NCBI RefSeq assembly: GCF_003014715.1
Contig: NZ_PYAV01000013.1
Span: 22,167 to 86,166 of the forward strand
Source: Salsuginibacillus halophilus
GTDB lineage: Bacteria > Bacillota > Bacilli > Bacillales > Marinococcaceae
Reading direction: 5' to 3'
DNA: 64,000 bases
Shown here: positions 36,735-48,037 of the stretch, one piece after another
How positions within the stretch are numbered: the stretch's first letter is position 1
Layout of the letters: each line of letters begins with the position of its first letter
The notes under the pieces: model-generated
Databases searched by the model: none
The model's input: the letters and a program-made list of their open reading frames with translations, nothing else
Told to the model about the DNA's origin: nothing
Position numbers and translations under genes: made by a program

Positions 36735-37925
36735 ATGACAGAACCATTTATGTTTGAAAAACCGCTCGGTATGCGGGATACGCTGCCGGTGCTTTATGAA
36801 ACAAAGCGCGAAGCAACAAACAGCATGCAGCAAATGATGGAACGTTGGGGATATTATCCGATTGAAACCCCGGCATTGGAGTATTACGACACAGTAGGAG
36901 ATTCATCGGCGATTTTGGATCAGCAGTTGTTTAAGCTGCTTGACCAACAAGGCCACACGCTTGTGCTGCGCCCGGATATGACAGCACCAATTGCGCGGGT
37001 GGCAAGTTCAAGTTTAAAAGATCAGCCGCTGCCACTTCGTTTGTCCTATTGTGCCAATTTGTTCCGCGCCCAGCAGCATGAAGGCGGCCGGCCGGCTGAA
37101 TTTGAGCAGCTTGGTGTTGAACTTGTTGGTGATCCGACGGCAAGTGCGGACGCAGAGGTGATCGCGCTTATGGCAGAGTCGTTAAAAGCGGCTGGACTGA
37201 CGGACTTTAAACTCGCGATCGGTCATATTGGCTACGTGAATGCGCTGCTTGCCGATATTGTTGGTAAAGAAGAACGTGCAGCTCAACTGCGCCGCTACTT
37301 GTACGAAAAAAACTTTGTCGGTTTTAAACAGCACGTAAAAACGCTGCCGGTATCATCTGTAGACCGTGATCGTCTGCTTCGTCTTTTAAAGCTGCGCGGC
37401 GGTATTGAGACGCTTGATGAAGCACGTACAATTGTGAATAACGGTAGAGCGGCTGAAGCACTCGACAACCTGCAGGCGCTATATGATGCGCTTGAGGCTT
37501 ATGATTTAACTGATTATATTACATTTGATTTAAACCTTGTGATGCACATGGATTACTATACAGGGGTTGTTTTTGAAGGCTACGGGAGTACGCTCGGCTT
37601 TCCGCTTTCAAGCGGGGGACGTTACGATGAGCTGCTCGAAAAGTTTGACCGTCCGGCGCAGGCAACAGGTTTTGGGATCCGCGTAGATCGACTTGTAGAA
37701 GCACTGGGTGCGACGAAAGCTAAGCCGGAAGAAACGCTGATTTTGTTCAGCAGCGAACGAAGAAAAGAGGCACTCACTGAAGCCGCAAAGCTGCGAGGCA
37801 GAGGTGAGGTTGTCGTTCTGCAGGATGTGGCAGGGGCCGCTGATCTTGATGGACTGACCGCTGCTTATCAGCATGTGCTTTCTTACATTGGACAAACGCA
37901 AGGGGAGGGTGCGCGCGATGAGTGA
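36735..37925 (+). CDS. hisZ: ATP phosphoribosyltransferase regulatory subunit HisZ
   Basis: HisZ is a catalytically inactive HisRS paralogue that with short HisG forms the first enzyme of histidine synthesis. The 396 residues keep class II motifs ([23 protein letters not shown]) but lack the anticodon domain. The ATG at 36735 or the GTG at 36732 may start it; GGAG lies at 36722-36725. It heads a compact operon. The intergenic DNA from cax (36523-36734) shows a TAAAAT -10 candidate but no T-box or riboswitch was recognised. The gene overlaps hisG by 8 bp. Confidence 0.95.
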   Translation: MTEPFMFEKPLGMRDTLPVLYETKREATNSMQQMMERWGYYPIETPALEYYDTVGDSSAILDQQLFKLLDQQGHTLVLRPDMTAPIARVASSSLKDQPLPLRLSYCANLFRAQQHEGGRPAEFEQLGVELVGDPTASADAEVIALMAESLKAAGLTDFKLAIGHIGYVNALLADIVGKEERAAQLRRYLYEKNFVGFKQHVKTLPVSSVDRDRLLRLLKLRGGIETLDEARTIVNNGRAAEALDNLQALYDALEAYDLTDYITFDLNLVMHMDYYTGVVFEGYGSTLGFPLSSGGRYDELLEKFDRPAQATGFGIRVDRLVEALGATKAKPEETLILFSSERRKEALTEAAKLRGRGEVVVLQDVAGAADLDGLTAAYQHVLSYIGQTQGEGARDE

Positions 37926-38556
37926 ACAATTAACAATTGCTATGCCGAAAGGGCGGATCTTTGATGAGGCTGCCGAGCTTCTCCGACAGGCGGGCTATCG
38001 TTTGCCAGATGCCTTTGATGATTCACGTAAGCTGATCGTTGAAGCGCCTGAGGCGAATATGAAATTCTTTCTTGCAAAGCCAACCGATGTTCCGACCTAT
38101 GTGGAGCACGGTGTGGCAGATATCGGGGTGGCCGGTAAAGATGTCATGCTTGAAGACGAGCGTGATGTGTATGAAGTGCTGGATTTAAATATCAGTGCCT
38201 GTTATTTGGCGGTAGCAAGTCTTCCGGGGCAGACGCCGAGTACGATTGCGCCAAAAGTTGCCTCCAAATACCCAAAGACGGCGGCGAAGTATTTTAAAGA
38301 GCAAGGTGAGCAGGTTGAAGTGATTAAGCTTAACGGCTCGATTGAGCTTGCCCCGCTCGTCGGTTTAGCTGACAGGATTGTAGACATCGTTTCGACCGGT
38401 GGGACCCTTCGGGAAAATGGACTGGTGGAAACAGAAGAAGTTGTCCACATTACGTCACGCTTAATTGTGAATCCAGTCAGCTACCGGGTGAAAGATGAAG
38501 CAATTGAAGAGATGGTTGAACGCCTTGCGTCTGTTGTAGAGGGGGATGCAGAGTGA
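37918..38556 (+). CDS. hisG: ATP phosphoribosyltransferase catalytic subunit (short form)
   Basis: HisG condenses ATP and PRPP to phosphoribosyl-ATP. At 212 residues it is the short form that needs HisZ. Motifs: [16 protein letters not shown] at the start, [10 protein letters not shown], and the PRPP loop [14 protein letters not shown]. The ATG at 37918 follows GGGGAGGG. It overlaps hisZ and hisD by a few bases. Confidence 0.97.
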   Translation: MSEQLTIAMPKGRIFDEAAELLRQAGYRLPDAFDDSRKLIVEAPEANMKFFLAKPTDVPTYVEHGVADIGVAGKDVMLEDERDVYEVLDLNISACYLAVASLPGQTPSTIAPKVASKYPKTAAKYFKEQGEQVEVIKLNGSIELAPLVGLADRIVDIVSTGGTLRENGLVETEEVVHITSRLIVNPVSYRVKDEAIEEMVERLASVVEGDAE

Positions 38557-39851
38557 ACATTATTTACGTTGACGGCAGTGAAAGTCTCGCGCGTGATTTA
38601 GATACCGGAACCGCTCAGCAGCAGGCGACGGTGCGTGAGATTATTTCCGAGGTGCAGCAAAAAGGTGATGAAGCTTTGTTTCGTTATACCGAGCAGCTCG
38701 ATGGTGCCAAGCTTGATCACATCAAAGTAACAACTGAAGAGATGCAGGCAGCATATGAACATGTGAGCGAAGCAGAGCTTGCGGCGATTCGCAAAGCATC
38801 AGCTAACATTCGTCGGTTTCATGAGCGCCAAGTGCAGCAGTCGTGGATGACGACCGAAGAAGATGGAACCATGCTTGGTCAAAAAATCACGCCGTTACAT
38901 GCAGCTGGTGTATACGTGCCCGGGGGTAAAGCGGCCTATCCGTCAACGATTATGATGAATGTCATTCCAGCTCAGGTGGCCGGCGTCAAACGGATTGTTA
39001 TGGTGTCACCGCCGGCGGCTGACGGTACGCTTGCGCCGGGGGTGCTCGTGACCGCGAGCGAACTCGGTGTGGAAACGGTGTTGAAAGCCGGCGGCGCACA
39101 AGCAGTTGCAGCTCTTGCGTATGGTACAGAGACGGTGCCGGCTGTAGATAAAATTACAGGCCCGGGGAATATTTATGTTGCGCTAGCCAAACGCGAGGTG
39201 TTCGGCAAGGTTGATATTGATATGATCGCTGGTCCAAGTGAAGTTGTTGTACTTGCTGATGATCGTGCTCGGCCGGATTATATCGCTGCGGATATGTTAT
39301 CGCAGGCGGAGCATGACGAAATGGCGTCTGCGATTTTAGTCACGCCGAGCGAAGCGCTCGCACAGCTTGTTTCAACAGAGGTTAACCGGCAGCTCGAGAG
39401 GCTTCCGCGGCAGGAGATTGCACAGGCTTCGATTACGGATTACGGCGCAATCTATGTAACAGAAACGATGGCGCAGGCCGTTGATACGGTAAATCAGTTA
39501 GCGCCGGAGCATTTAGAAGTGCAGACACTAGCGCCTGAAGAACTGCTCGGACGTCTGCAGCATGCTGGGGCGATTTTTCTCGGAGAACATAGTTCCGAGC
39601 CGGTCGGTGACTATATTGCCGGGCCCAACCACGTTCTTCCGACAAATGGAACAGCGCGGTTTTCAAGCCCGTTAAATGTGGAGGATTTTACGAAAAAGTC
39701 CAGTGTGATTCGATATACAAAAGAAGCAATTCACCGTGACGGCCCTGATATTGCGGCACTTGCGCGGATGGAAGGGCTTGAAGCTCATGCTCGGGCGGTA
39801 GAGCTACGGACGAAAGGAGATGCAGGCGAAGATGCGGACGAAAACGATTGA
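38553..39851 (+). CDS. hisD: Histidinol dehydrogenase
   Basis: HisD catalyses the last two steps, histidinol to histidine, with NAD and zinc. The 432 residues show [16 protein letters not shown], the signature [14 protein letters not shown], zinc-site region [10 protein letters not shown] and [23 protein letters not shown] start overlapping the hisG stop (GTGA). The C-terminus overlaps hisB by 20 bp. Confidence 0.97.
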   Translation: MNIIYVDGSESLARDLDTGTAQQQATVREIISEVQQKGDEALFRYTEQLDGAKLDHIKVTTEEMQAAYEHVSEAELAAIRKASANIRRFHERQVQQSWMTTEEDGTMLGQKITPLHAAGVYVPGGKAAYPSTIMMNVIPAQVAGVKRIVMVSPPAADGTLAPGVLVTASELGVETVLKAGGAQAVAALAYGTETVPAVDKITGPGNIYVALAKREVFGKVDIDMIAGPSEVVVLADDRARPDYIAADMLSQAEHDEMASAILVTPSEALAQLVSTEVNRQLERLPRQEIAQASITDYGAIYVTETMAQAVDTVNQLAPEHLEVQTLAPEELLGRLQHAGAIFLGEHSSEPVGDYIAGPNHVLPTNGTARFSSPLNVEDFTKKSSVIRYTKEAIHRDGPDIAALARMEGLEAHARAVELRTKGDAGEDADEND

Positions 39852-40416
39852 ACGAACCACTGGAGAAACAGATATTCAACTTACCTTTACAGCGGATGGG
39901 AACGGAAGCGGCACAGTAGCTACAGATGTACCGTTTTTAAGCCATATGCTTGATTTGTTTCGTAAGCACGGCCATTTTGATTTAGACGTGACAGCCCGCG
40001 GTGACACCGAGGTGGATGACCATCATACGACCGAAGATGTAGGGATCTGCCTCGGTCAGGCATTTAAAGAATCCCTCGGTGATAAAAAAGGGATCCGTCG
40101 TTACGGGAATGCATTTGTACCGATGGATGAAGCCCTTGCCCAAGTTGTCGTTGATTTAAGTAACCGGCCGCATTTGGAGCTGCGCGGCGAGCTGCCTGCT
40201 GAAAAAGTAGGTACATTTGATACAGAGCTTGTCCATGAGTTTTTATGGAAGTTTGCGCTTGAGGCGCGTATCAACCTGCACGTCATTGTTCATTACGGAA
40301 CAAATACCCACCATATGATTGAAGCGGTGTTTAAAGCGCTCGGTCGTGCCCTTGATGAAGCGTCCTCCATTGATGAGCGCGTACAAGGGGTGCCGTCTAC
40401 GAAAGGAATGTTGTAA
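39832..40416 (+). CDS. hisB: Imidazoleglycerol-phosphate dehydratase
   Basis: HisB dehydrates imidazoleglycerol phosphate. The 194 residues show metal-binding [28 protein letters not shown] and [21 protein letters not shown]. The ATG at 39832 gives the normal N-terminus [15 protein letters not shown]; an ATG at 39820 sits on the ribosome site and is rejected. It is monofunctional, without the HisN domain. Confidence 0.97.
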   Translation: MRTKTIERTTGETDIQLTFTADGNGSGTVATDVPFLSHMLDLFRKHGHFDLDVTARGDTEVDDHHTTEDVGICLGQAFKESLGDKKGIRRYGNAFVPMDEALAQVVVDLSNRPHLELRGELPAEKVGTFDTELVHEFLWKFALEARINLHVIVHYGTNTHHMIEAVFKALGRALDEASSIDERVQGVPSTKGML

Positions 40417-40418
40417 AC

Positions 40419-41063
40419 ATGATCGGCATTATTGATTACGGCATGGGTAACTTGCACAGCGTGAGCAAAGCGATGGAGCGTCTTGGATTGTCTTATTTTA
40501 TTTCGCCGTATGTCGAAGAATTAAAAGAAGCCGACGGCCTTATTCTCCCGGGGGTTGGCTCGTTTAAAGATGCGATGAATATTCTTGAAGCAGATGGCCT
40601 TGCACCGTTTATCCGGGAATGGTCGCAAGCGGATCGGCCGCTGCTTGGGATCTGCTTAGGGATGCAGTTGTTGTTTGAAGAAAGTGAAGAAAACGGAACG
40701 ACCCAAGGTTTAAACCTTTTACCAGGCCGTGTGCGCCGGTTTCGAGGTGTGACTGAAGCTGGGGAAGCGTATAAAGTGCCGCATATGGGCTGGAACCTGC
40801 TTACATTTTGGCAGCCTGAACATACCTTGCTGCAAAACACAGCGCCGGGGCATGTGTATTTTGTTCACTCGTTCGTTGTGGAGGTAAAAAGCCGTGATAT
40901 TTTAATTGCAACGTGTACCTATGACGTCGAAGTGCCGGCAGTGGTCGGACAAAATGCAACGATGGGGACACAGTTTCACCCGGAGAAAAGCAGTCAGCTC
41001 GGTATGGCGATGCTTGAAAACTTTGGTAATTTTGTAGCGCAGGAGGTGAAGGCACGTGGCTGA
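40419..41063 (+). CDS. hisH: Imidazole glycerol phosphate synthase glutaminase subunit
   Basis: HisH supplies ammonia from glutamine to HisF. The 214 residues carry the glutaminase triad: Cys in [11 protein letters not shown], and His and Glu in QFHPEKS. The start [11 protein letters not shown] is typical. It starts 2 bp after hisB and overlaps hisA by 8 bp. Confidence 0.97.
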   Translation: MIGIIDYGMGNLHSVSKAMERLGLSYFISPYVEELKEADGLILPGVGSFKDAMNILEADGLAPFIREWSQADRPLLGICLGMQLLFEESEENGTTQGLNLLPGRVRRFRGVTEAGEAYKVPHMGWNLLTFWQPEHTLLQNTAPGHVYFVHSFVVEVKSRDILIATCTYDVEVPAVVGQNATMGTQFHPEKSSQLGMAMLENFGNFVAQEVKARG

Positions 41064-41796
41064 GTTTACAGTTTATCCGGCGATTGATATGCGCGGCGGC
41101 AAGTGCGTACGTCTGTTACAAGGGGATTATAATCAAGAAACCGTTTATGGTGACTCTCCGTTTGACATGGCAAAATCATTTGCCGATGCCGGCGCACGCT
41201 GGATTCATATGGTAGATTTAGACGGGGCGAAAGAAAAGCGCCGCATCAACCATGAGCATGTCGTAAAAGCCGCTAAAGAACTGCCGGCTGCAATTCAAGT
41301 GGGTGGCGGAATCCGGACAGAAGAAGATGTGGCGTATTACTTAGAAAACGGTGTCGACCGCGTCATTCTAGGGAGTGTTGCTGTTTCACATCCGGAATTT
41401 TGTCAGAAAATGCTTGAAATGTACGGGGAGCAGATTGTCATTGGACTTGACGCACGTAACGGTTATGTGGCTGTGAACGGCTGGCTGGAAACTTCTGAAG
41501 TTACAGCCGAGGCCCTTGGTCAACAAATGGCAGCACACGGTGCGGAGACGTTTATTTTCACTGATATTGAAAAAGACGGTACGCTGAATGGACCAAATGT
41601 TGAAGCCATTGCTTCGCTTGCAAAAGCAACTGGGAAAGATGTTATAGCCTCCGGTGGCGTAAGCGTGCTTGAAGACTTGCACGTTTTGCAGCGCCGCGCA
41701 GATGAAGGGGTTGCTGGTGCGATCGTAGGGAAAGCCATTTACACCGGCCGAGTCGACACGAAAACAGCTTTAAAGGAGGTCGACGGCCCATGCTAA
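41056..41796 (+). CDS. hisA: ProFAR isomerase
   Basis: HisA isomerises the aminoaldose ProFAR to the ketose PRFAR. This 246-residue TIM barrel has the catalytic pair in [12 protein letters not shown] and [11 protein letters not shown], and phosphate sites VGGGIR and ASGGVS. GTG start after AGGAGGTG. Overlaps hisF by 7 bp. Confidence 0.97.
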   Translation: MAEFTVYPAIDMRGGKCVRLLQGDYNQETVYGDSPFDMAKSFADAGARWIHMVDLDGAKEKRRINHEHVVKAAKELPAAIQVGGGIRTEEDVAYYLENGVDRVILGSVAVSHPEFCQKMLEMYGEQIVIGLDARNGYVAVNGWLETSEVTAEALGQQMAAHGAETFIFTDIEKDGTLNGPNVEAIASLAKATGKDVIASGGVSVLEDLHVLQRRADEGVAGAIVGKAIYTGRVDTKTALKEVDGPC

Positions 41797-42548
41797 CCAA
41801 GCGCATTATTCCGTGTTTGGATGTCAAAGACGGCCGAGTGGTTAAGGGCGTTCAGTTTCTCGGGCTTCGTGATGCCGGTGACCCTGTGGAGTTGTCTACA
41901 TTTTATGATCAAGAAGGTGCCGATGAACTCGTTTTTTTAGATATTTCCGCTTCTCATGAAGGCCGGAAAACCATGATTGATGTCGTTGAAGAAGTGGCTG
42001 GGACACTCGCCATTCCATTCACTGTCGGCGGTGGAATTAATGCACTCGAAGATATGCGTGCCATTTTACGCGCCGGAGCAGACAAAGTTTCGCTCAATAC
42101 AGCAGCTGTTAAGCGGCCAGAGCTGATCACTGAAGGCGCAGATTATTTTGGCAGCCAGTGCATTGTTGTTGCAATTGATGCGAAGTATGATGAATCATTA
42201 GGTTCCTGGCGTGTTTATACGCATGGCGGCCGTAACAGTACAGCGCTTGAAGTGAAAGCATGGGCCCGCGAAGTTGTTGAGCGCGGCGCAGGTGAAATTC
42301 TACTTACAAGTATGGATCAAGACGGCGCAAAAACCGGCTTTGATCTGGCACTAACTGAAGCCGTAAATGAAGTTGTATCCGTCCCGGTCATTGCCTCAGG
42401 TGGTGCCGGTGCCGGGGAACACTTTCCACCGGTCTTTCAACAATCCAATGCGGATGCGGCACTTGCAGCATCGATTTTTCATTACAAAGAAACGTCTGTA
42501 GCTGAAGTGAAAAAGCTGCTTGACGAACAAGGAGTGGTCGTACGGTGA
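41790..42548 (+). CDS. hisF: Imidazole glycerol phosphate synthase cyclase subunit
   Basis: HisF joins ammonia from HisH to PRFAR, giving IGP and AICAR. This 252-residue TIM barrel has catalytic Asp in [15 protein letters not shown] and AIDAKYDE, and phosphate loops VGGGIN and ASGGAG. AAAGGAGG lies upstream inside hisA. Overlaps hisI by 4 bp. Confidence 0.98.
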   Translation: MLTKRIIPCLDVKDGRVVKGVQFLGLRDAGDPVELSTFYDQEGADELVFLDISASHEGRKTMIDVVEEVAGTLAIPFTVGGGINALEDMRAILRAGADKVSLNTAAVKRPELITEGADYFGSQCIVVAIDAKYDESLGSWRVYTHGGRNSTALEVKAWAREVVERGAGEILLTSMDQDGAKTGFDLALTEAVNEVVSVPVIASGGAGAGEHFPPVFQQSNADAALAASIFHYKETSVAEVKKLLDEQGVVVR

Positions 42549-43177
42549 AGGTGGAGGATTTGTCCTTTGATGCAGACGGGTTAATTCCGGCTGTCGTACA
42601 GGACCGGCAGAGTAAAGAGGTGCTTACAGTTGCTTATATGAACCGTGAGTCGCTTCAAAAGACGATTGAAACGAAAGAGACGTGGTTTTACTCCCGCTCA
42701 CGCCAAGAGCTTTGGCATAAAGGTGCAACATCAGGAAATACGCAGGTGGTGGAGGAGATCCGTTATGACTGTGACCAAGACGCATTGGTTGTTCTTGCTC
42801 GTCCAAATGGGCCTGCGTGTCATAAAGGAGATTACAGCTGCTTTTCGAACGTGCTGTTTGAAAGCGAAGTACCAGCAGCCGAACAGGACCGTTTTGCAAT
42901 TATTCATGAACTTGAAGAGACCATTGCCAAGCGCAGTGTGGAAATGCCGGAAGGAGCTTACACAACGTACTTGTTTACGGAAGGCGTCGATAAAATTTTA
43001 AAGAAGGTAGGCGAAGAGGCGAGCGAAGTCATTATTGCAGCGAAAAACCGCGATGCGTCTGAGCTCTCACTTGAAGCTGCGGACCTTCTTTATCATATGC
43101 TCGTATTGTTGCGTGAACAAGGTGTAGCACTTGATGATATTGTGCAGGTGCTTGAAAACCGGCATGGTCAGAAGTGA
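42545..43177 (+). CDS. hisI: Bifunctional phosphoribosyl-AMP cyclohydrolase / phosphoribosyl-ATP pyrophosphatase
   Basis: This fused HisI-HisE enzyme of 210 residues does steps 2 and 3 of the pathway. The N-terminal cyclohydrolase (about 1-115) has [18 protein letters not shown] and zinc ligands in RYDCDQDA and ACHKGDYSC. The C-terminal pyrophosphatase (about 118-205) has [19 protein letters not shown] start overlapping the hisF stop. It is the last his gene here; hisC and hisJ are not in this window. A repeat follows in place of a clear terminator. Confidence 0.97.
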   Translation: MKVEDLSFDADGLIPAVVQDRQSKEVLTVAYMNRESLQKTIETKETWFYSRSRQELWHKGATSGNTQVVEEIRYDCDQDALVVLARPNGPACHKGDYSCFSNVLFESEVPAAEQDRFAIIHELEETIAKRSVEMPEGAYTTYLFTEGVDKILKKVGEEASEVIIAAKNRDASELSLEAADLLYHMLVLLREQGVALDDIVQVLENRHGQK

Positions 43178-43211
43178 ATCATATAAGATATAAGTTCTGT
43201 AGATTCTAGGG

Positions 43212-43735
43212 ACTGTGGAACAGCTGACGGCACATCTTTTGCCCTAAGGGGGGCAGGCGTCCGCCGAAAAGCGCCGGCAAGTTTGTATACAATGCCCCGC
43301 CTCAGATGTCGATAAAGTACAATGTCAAGCATTCACGGACAGCTTACTGCTCCGAGCCTCGGACTGCCGCATGAAGAGGATAAAAACCGAATCATGAACG
43401 TAACCGAAACGAAAGACGGACGCTTACCCGAGGGTTTGGCTTCAGCTAACGATTCACTTTCACAATGGATCAATATTTTTAGGTGTCAGGCACCAAAAAG
43501 CGTGCCAGACACCTAGCCCAAGTATGAAATAAAGAGCGGTTGACGAGCATCGGCGGCGACGCCTTCGCAGAACAACAAGCCGAAAATCCCGCAGGCAGCA
43601 TTTTTCTGCCGAGGAAGTTGAGGCCGTGACGAGGGCTAAGAAGACACGGTGAGATCAAGCGTCAGTCCGAGGTCGCACTTTTGCCCTCAGGGTGCAAGCG
43701 TCCGCCGAAAAGCGACGTCAAGGTTGTATACACAA
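43212..43735 (-). repeat. Dispersed terminator-associated repeat, tandem partial plus long copy (R8)
   Basis: A short end fragment (43212-43300: TTTTGCCCTAAGGGGG, GGCGTCCGCCGAAAAGCGCC, TTTGTATACAATG, CCCCGCC) is followed by a long copy from GTCGATAAAGTAC (43309) through GAGGATAAAAACCGAATC, CGAAACGAAAGACGG, CCCGAGGGTTTGGCTTC and GGCGGCGACGCCTTCGC to AGCGTCCGCCGAAAAGCGAC and TTGTATACACAATGAAG. The inner hairpin is replaced by a different one (43481-43514). It fills the 690-bp hisI-yvcD gap together with the terminator and yvcD promoter. Confidence 0.85.
43481..43514. repeat. REP-like hairpin nested in repeat R8
   Basis: AGGTGTCAGGCAC and GTGCCAGACACCT form a 13-bp stem with one mismatch and a CAAAAAGC loop. 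GGTGTCAGGCACC-type palindromes recur in many Bacillus genomes. It interrupts the repeat where other copies have the ACTTGTTCGA hairpin. Confidence 0.65.
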
Positions 43736-43764
43736 TGAAGCCGGGCATGCCCCGGCTTTTTGTA
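43736..43764 (+). terminator. Terminator at the right end of repeat R8
   Basis: AAGCCGGGCATGCCCCGGCTTTTT: the stem AAGCCGGG/CCCCGGCTT followed by T's. It probably serves the his operon across the repeat. Confidence 0.8.
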
Positions 43765-43797
43765 TGGGCGTATATGGATTTTGTTAGGAATTTCTTT

Positions 43798-43827
43798 TTG
43801 AGGTTTCACAGTTTAAAATGATATACT
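43798..43827 (+). promoter_or_regulatory. Sigma-A promoter of yvcD-trxB
   Basis: TTGAGG (43798-43803), 18 bp and TATACT (43822-43827), 40 bp before the yvcD start. Confidence 0.6.
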
Positions 43828-43867
43828 AATCTAGTTGTAAGTCTTTACCCATGGAGGTACGTCAATC

Positions 43868-44941
43868 ATGACTTCGCATATATCGAAAAAGGGACGTGTC
43901 ATTCCTTTTCTGCAAAACGGCGAATATTTTTTCAAGCGCGGTGTGAATGCGTATCAGCGTCAGGAATTTGAACGCGCAGTGAAATATTTAAAAAAAGCGA
44001 TTGACCTCCGTCCGAATGAAGGCGTGTTTCAGTGCCAGCTGGCTGCTGTGCTCGCGGACATGGGTCAATTTGAACGGTCGAATGAGTGGCTGCACCACGT
44101 TTTGGATCATTTAAACCCTAACATGGCAGAATGCTACTTTTTCCTTGCGAATAACTACGCCCACCAAGGGCTGTTTGATAAAGCGAAAGAAACGGCAACA
44201 ACGTATTTGAAGCGGAGTCCTTCCGGTGATTTTGAAAAAGATGCTCAAGAATTGTTAGAGATGCTTGAACAAGAAACTGAAGATACAGATGGCACGGATG
44301 AACAGGCGGCTGAGGACGTTGAAAATGACGAGTTGATCATTAACTATGAGCAGGCTGGTCGGCTGATCGCCGGCGGCCATTTATCGCAGGCACGCGATAT
44401 GCTTGAAGGTCTTATTGTAGACTTTCCAGCATATCGTCCGGCGTACACACGGCTTGCTTATGTGCTCTCCCTTGATGGTCGGCTTGAAGAAGCGATTGTT
44501 TATCTTGAAGAGTTAATGGATGATACGGCTTATGTACCAGCGCTCTGTCAGCTTGCTCTTTACTATGAGAGACAGGGGCGTAAAGACGAAGCTGATCAAT
44601 GTTTAGAAGCAATGCGACCGCTCGTTCCGCTAGAGCCGGCGCAGGCGAAAAAGCTCTTTTCAGCGTTTGCGGCTTTTGGTTATTATGCTGAAGCTTATAG
44701 ATGGGCGCGTCGCTTCGAACGGCGTTCTGTAGACCTTCTTGCCGTCCATTTGTTTTATGCTGGCGCCGCGGCGTTTTATGAAAATGATAGTCGCAGGGCT
44801 GAACGGTGGTGGCGTGAGGCGCAGGCGCAAGGGCATACTGGTGCAGAAATGCTGTTAGCAGCCTGGGCCCACGGAGATTTAACCGTTGAAAATTTGGAAC
44901 TTGAGCTGTTTGAAGACTTGGATCATGTTTTCAATATGTAA
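43868..44941 (+). CDS. yvcD: TPR-repeat protein YvcD
   Basis: This soluble, mostly helical protein of 357 residues has several TPR units, for example YQRQEFERAVKYLKKAIDLRPNEGVF (seen in part at about 30-55) and YTRLAYVLSLDGRLEEAIVYLEEL (about 195-220). An acidic insert lies around 140-160. Function is unknown, presumably protein-protein contact. The position between hisI and trxB matches B. subtilis yvcD. The ATG follows TGGAGG. Confidence 0.88.
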   Translation: MTSHISKKGRVIPFLQNGEYFFKRGVNAYQRQEFERAVKYLKKAIDLRPNEGVFQCQLAAVLADMGQFERSNEWLHHVLDHLNPNMAECYFFLANNYAHQGLFDKAKETATTYLKRSPSGDFEKDAQELLEMLEQETEDTDGTDEQAAEDVENDELIINYEQAGRLIAGGHLSQARDMLEGLIVDFPAYRPAYTRLAYVLSLDGRLEEAIVYLEELMDDTAYVPALCQLALYYERQGRKDEADQCLEAMRPLVPLEPAQAKKLFSAFAAFGYYAEAYRWARRFERRSVDLLAVHLFYAGAAAFYENDSRRAERWWREAQAQGHTGAEMLLAAWAHGDLTVENLELELFEDLDHVFNM

Positions 44942-45027
44942 GTGTGAGCATCATAATGGACAGGATAAAAGACATCTTCTAATATAGAGTACGCAGATAA
45001 GTTATCGTAACGATCAGGTGATTATGA

Positions 45028-45990
<963 letters not shown>

Positions 45991-46089
45991 TCGTTATTTC
46001 GACGTAATGCCTATGTAATTCACATGAAACATTTCATCTTTACAATAAAAGTTGAATAAAGAACCCCCCTTTTTTATAAATGAATTTTT

Positions 46090-46121
46090 GGCGCAGGCGC
46101 ATTTGCCTGCGTTCTTTTTTT
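46090..46121 (+). terminator. Terminator after trxB
   Basis: CGCAGGC-GCATTT-GCCTGCG followed by TTCTTTTTTT, about 100 bp after trxB. Confidence 0.85.
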
Positions 46122-46189
46122 GTTTTGTTTATATTTTTGTAAAGTGATGAATTTTTCAAATGTCAAGCTGGAGCGTTTTCAAACAAAGC

Positions 46190-46236
46190 TTTAGTTAACA
46201 TTTGTTTAGTTAATGCCGTTTTATTTGAACAAAATG
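46190..46236 (+). promoter_or_regulatory. Direct repeats and shared motif upstream of the first tct operon
   Basis: TTTAGTTAA occurs at 46190-46198 and 46205-46213, 15 bp apart, and TGAACAAAAT at 46226-46235. TTAGTTAA and TGAACAAAAT also occur before the second tct operon (53008-53015 and 52945-52954). They are candidates for binding by the DctR-type regulator. The rest of the 45991-46443 gap holds the trxB terminator and the promoter; no gene was seen. Confidence 0.4.
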
Positions 46237-46292
46237 AAGTTTAACCCCCCGTTAAAAATAACTTTTAGAAAGAATTTTCCACAAATTTCAGT

Positions 46293-46321
46293 TTGACTGA
46301 TCCGAGGTTTTAACTTATAAT
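46293..46321 (+). promoter_or_regulatory. Sigma-A promoter of the first tct operon
   Basis: TTGACT (46293-46298), 17 bp and a perfect TATAAT (46316-46321). It leaves a leader of about 115 bases before tctC. Confidence 0.75.
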
Positions 46322-46443
46322 TTTACACAATTATTCAGATTATTCAACAGATATGAATGTAGGGGGCGTATAGAAAGCATTCAGCAGACATATAGCAACA
46401 AAATTTTCAAAAAAGTGATAAAAAATAAAGGAGCGTATAAGAG

Positions 46444-47421
46444 ATGAGTAAGTTTAAGCGTACGTCACTTGCAGCCTTTACTTTGGCAGTACCGGGGATT
46501 TTGCTCGCTGCATGTGGTGGAGAAGAGGAATCAGCGGAGGATTTTCCGAGCCGGGAAGTAGAGATGATTATTCCATGGAGCCCGGGCGGGGGTAGTGATA
46601 TCGAAGGGCGTGTGGTTGCAGAGCACCTTGAAGATACGTTGGATGAAAATGTGGTTGTTACGAACATCGACGGTGTAGGCGGTACTGTCGGTATGGAGGA
46701 ACTCTTGCAAGAAGAAGCGAATGGCTATCATATCGGACAAATTCATGAAGGTCACTTAGTTGCCGAACATACGGGTGTAACGAGTGTAGATTTCACCGAG
46801 GAATTCACGCCACTGGCGGCCATGTCTTCAGCTGATCAAATTCTAGCGGTTTCCGATGATTTTGAAGCACAGTCGTTAGAAGACTTCGTTGAGTATGGAC
46901 AAGAAAATACAATTCAATTCGGTGGTACAGTAAGTGGTATTCCGCGTGTCTGGACGGAGCAGATGGCTGATGCGCTTGAGATCGATCATGAAATGGTAGG
47001 TTATGAAGGACTCGGCGAAGCCATTCAAGCCCTTGCCGGCGGTCATGTTGATGCGGTGATTGTGGATTATCCTTCAGCTTCTGAGTTTGTCGAAGCAGGC
47101 GATATGCATTTTGTTGCTGCAGGTACAGATGAGCGGATTGAACAGATTGATGATGTACCAACGTTCCAAGAAGAAGGTTACGACTTTAATATGTCTTTAT
47201 ATCGCGGCTATGTTGCACCGGCAGATACCCCGGATGAAATTGTTGAGGTGCTTGGTGATTACTTTGAGGAAACAGCTTCTCAAGATGAATATGTTGATGA
47301 AATTAATGATTTAGGTGCTGAAGTTGACTTTATGGGCCCTGAAGCTTATCAGGAGCACCTTGATGAGCAAGATGAGATGATTCAAGAAACGGTCGAAGAA
47401 ATTGATATGGAAGAGGAATAA
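46444..47421 (+). CDS. tctC: Tripartite tricarboxylate transporter substrate-binding lipoprotein (TctC, copy 1)
   Basis: This extracytoplasmic solute receptor of 325 residues has lipobox LLAAC near residue 23, an acidic stretch, then the TctC/Bug fold beginning REVEMIIPWSPGGGSDIEGR and including FGGTVSGIPRVWTEQMA. It binds a carboxylate, probably citrate or a related acid, for TctAB. It shares the fold with but differs clearly from the second copy at 53.0 kb. The ATG follows AAAGGAGCG. It is followed by an intercistronic terminator before tctB. The exact ligand is unknown. Confidence 0.92.
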   Translation: MSKFKRTSLAAFTLAVPGILLAACGGEEESAEDFPSREVEMIIPWSPGGGSDIEGRVVAEHLEDTLDENVVVTNIDGVGGTVGMEELLQEEANGYHIGQIHEGHLVAEHTGVTSVDFTEEFTPLAAMSSADQILAVSDDFEAQSLEDFVEYGQENTIQFGGTVSGIPRVWTEQMADALEIDHEMVGYEGLGEAIQALAGGHVDAVIVDYPSASEFVEAGDMHFVAAGTDERIEQIDDVPTFQEEGYDFNMSLYRGYVAPADTPDEIVEVLGDYFEETASQDEYVDEINDLGAEVDFMGPEAYQEHLDEQDEMIQETVEEIDMEEE

Positions 47422-47466
47422 AACAGGTATTTAAGGCAGCGCAAAGAAAGCACAGCTGTCGTTATG

Positions 47467-47495
47467 AAAAGAGGGCGCTTTGACGTCCTCTTTTT
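47467..47495 (+). terminator. Intercistronic terminator between tctC1 and tctB1
   Basis: AAAGAGGGCG-CTTTGA-CGTCCTCTTT with one G-U pair, followed by TT. It probably lets the binding protein be made in excess of the membrane subunits. Confidence 0.8.
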
Positions 47496-47530
47496 CATCT
47501 AAACTCATCGTGAGGGGGAAGGAGAGCAGC

Positions 47531-48013
47531 ATGGGTGAGATTGTGATCGGTGTTTTCATCATTATTTTAGCGATTTTAATTTATACAAATTCCGGCGATT
47601 TTCCACAACTCGAAGAACCTGTACTTGATGCAGGGAGTTATCCACGCTTAATTGCAGTTATTCTTGCCATTTTAGCTGTCATTTTAATTATTAGAAAAGG
47701 TATGGAGCTTTATAAATCTCAAGCCGAACGTTCAGGAATGGGGATAAGAGCTTATACAGCTTATGTATTGAAAGAGTATAAACTTGTATTTTTGATACTA
47801 GCTATGTTTGCCGTTTATGTTGGGCTAATTGATATTATTGGTTTTATTGTAACAACGATTGCGTTTATTATAGCTGCTGGTTTAACAGTAGGTCCTACGA
47901 CGAAAAGAAATGCGGTTGTCATGAGCATTGTAGCTGTCGTTTTGACGCTTGGGATGTATTTCTTTTTCGAGACAGCTCTTCATGTGCGGTTTCCAACGGG
48001 AATTTTAATTTAA
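47531..48013 (+). CDS. tctB: Tripartite tricarboxylate transporter small membrane subunit (TctB, copy 1)
   Basis: This protein of 160 residues with four membrane segments is typical of TctB (first helix MGEIVIGVFIIILAILIY, then FPQLEEPVLDAGSYPRL). The ATG at 47531 follows GGGGGAAGGAG; the frame extends to 47480, but that part covers the terminator stem and is rejected. It lies between tctC and tctA of the same operon. Confidence 0.88.
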   Translation: MGEIVIGVFIIILAILIYTNSGDFPQLEEPVLDAGSYPRLIAVILAILAVILIIRKGMELYKSQAERSGMGIRAYTAYVLKEYKLVFLILAMFAVYVGLIDIIGFIVTTIAFIIAAGLTVGPTTKRNAVVMSIVAVVLTLGMYFFFETALHVRFPTGILI

Positions 48014-48037
48014 AAAACAAGAAAGGAGGATAAAGCC

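Noticed and set aside
43322..43516. Open frame of 64 codons within repeat R8
   Set aside because: No ribosome site; other repeat copies do not keep the frame.
46168..46184. cre-like sequence (CTGGAGCGTTTTCAA) before tctC1
   Set aside because: Only the right half fits; three fixed positions of the left half are wrong.
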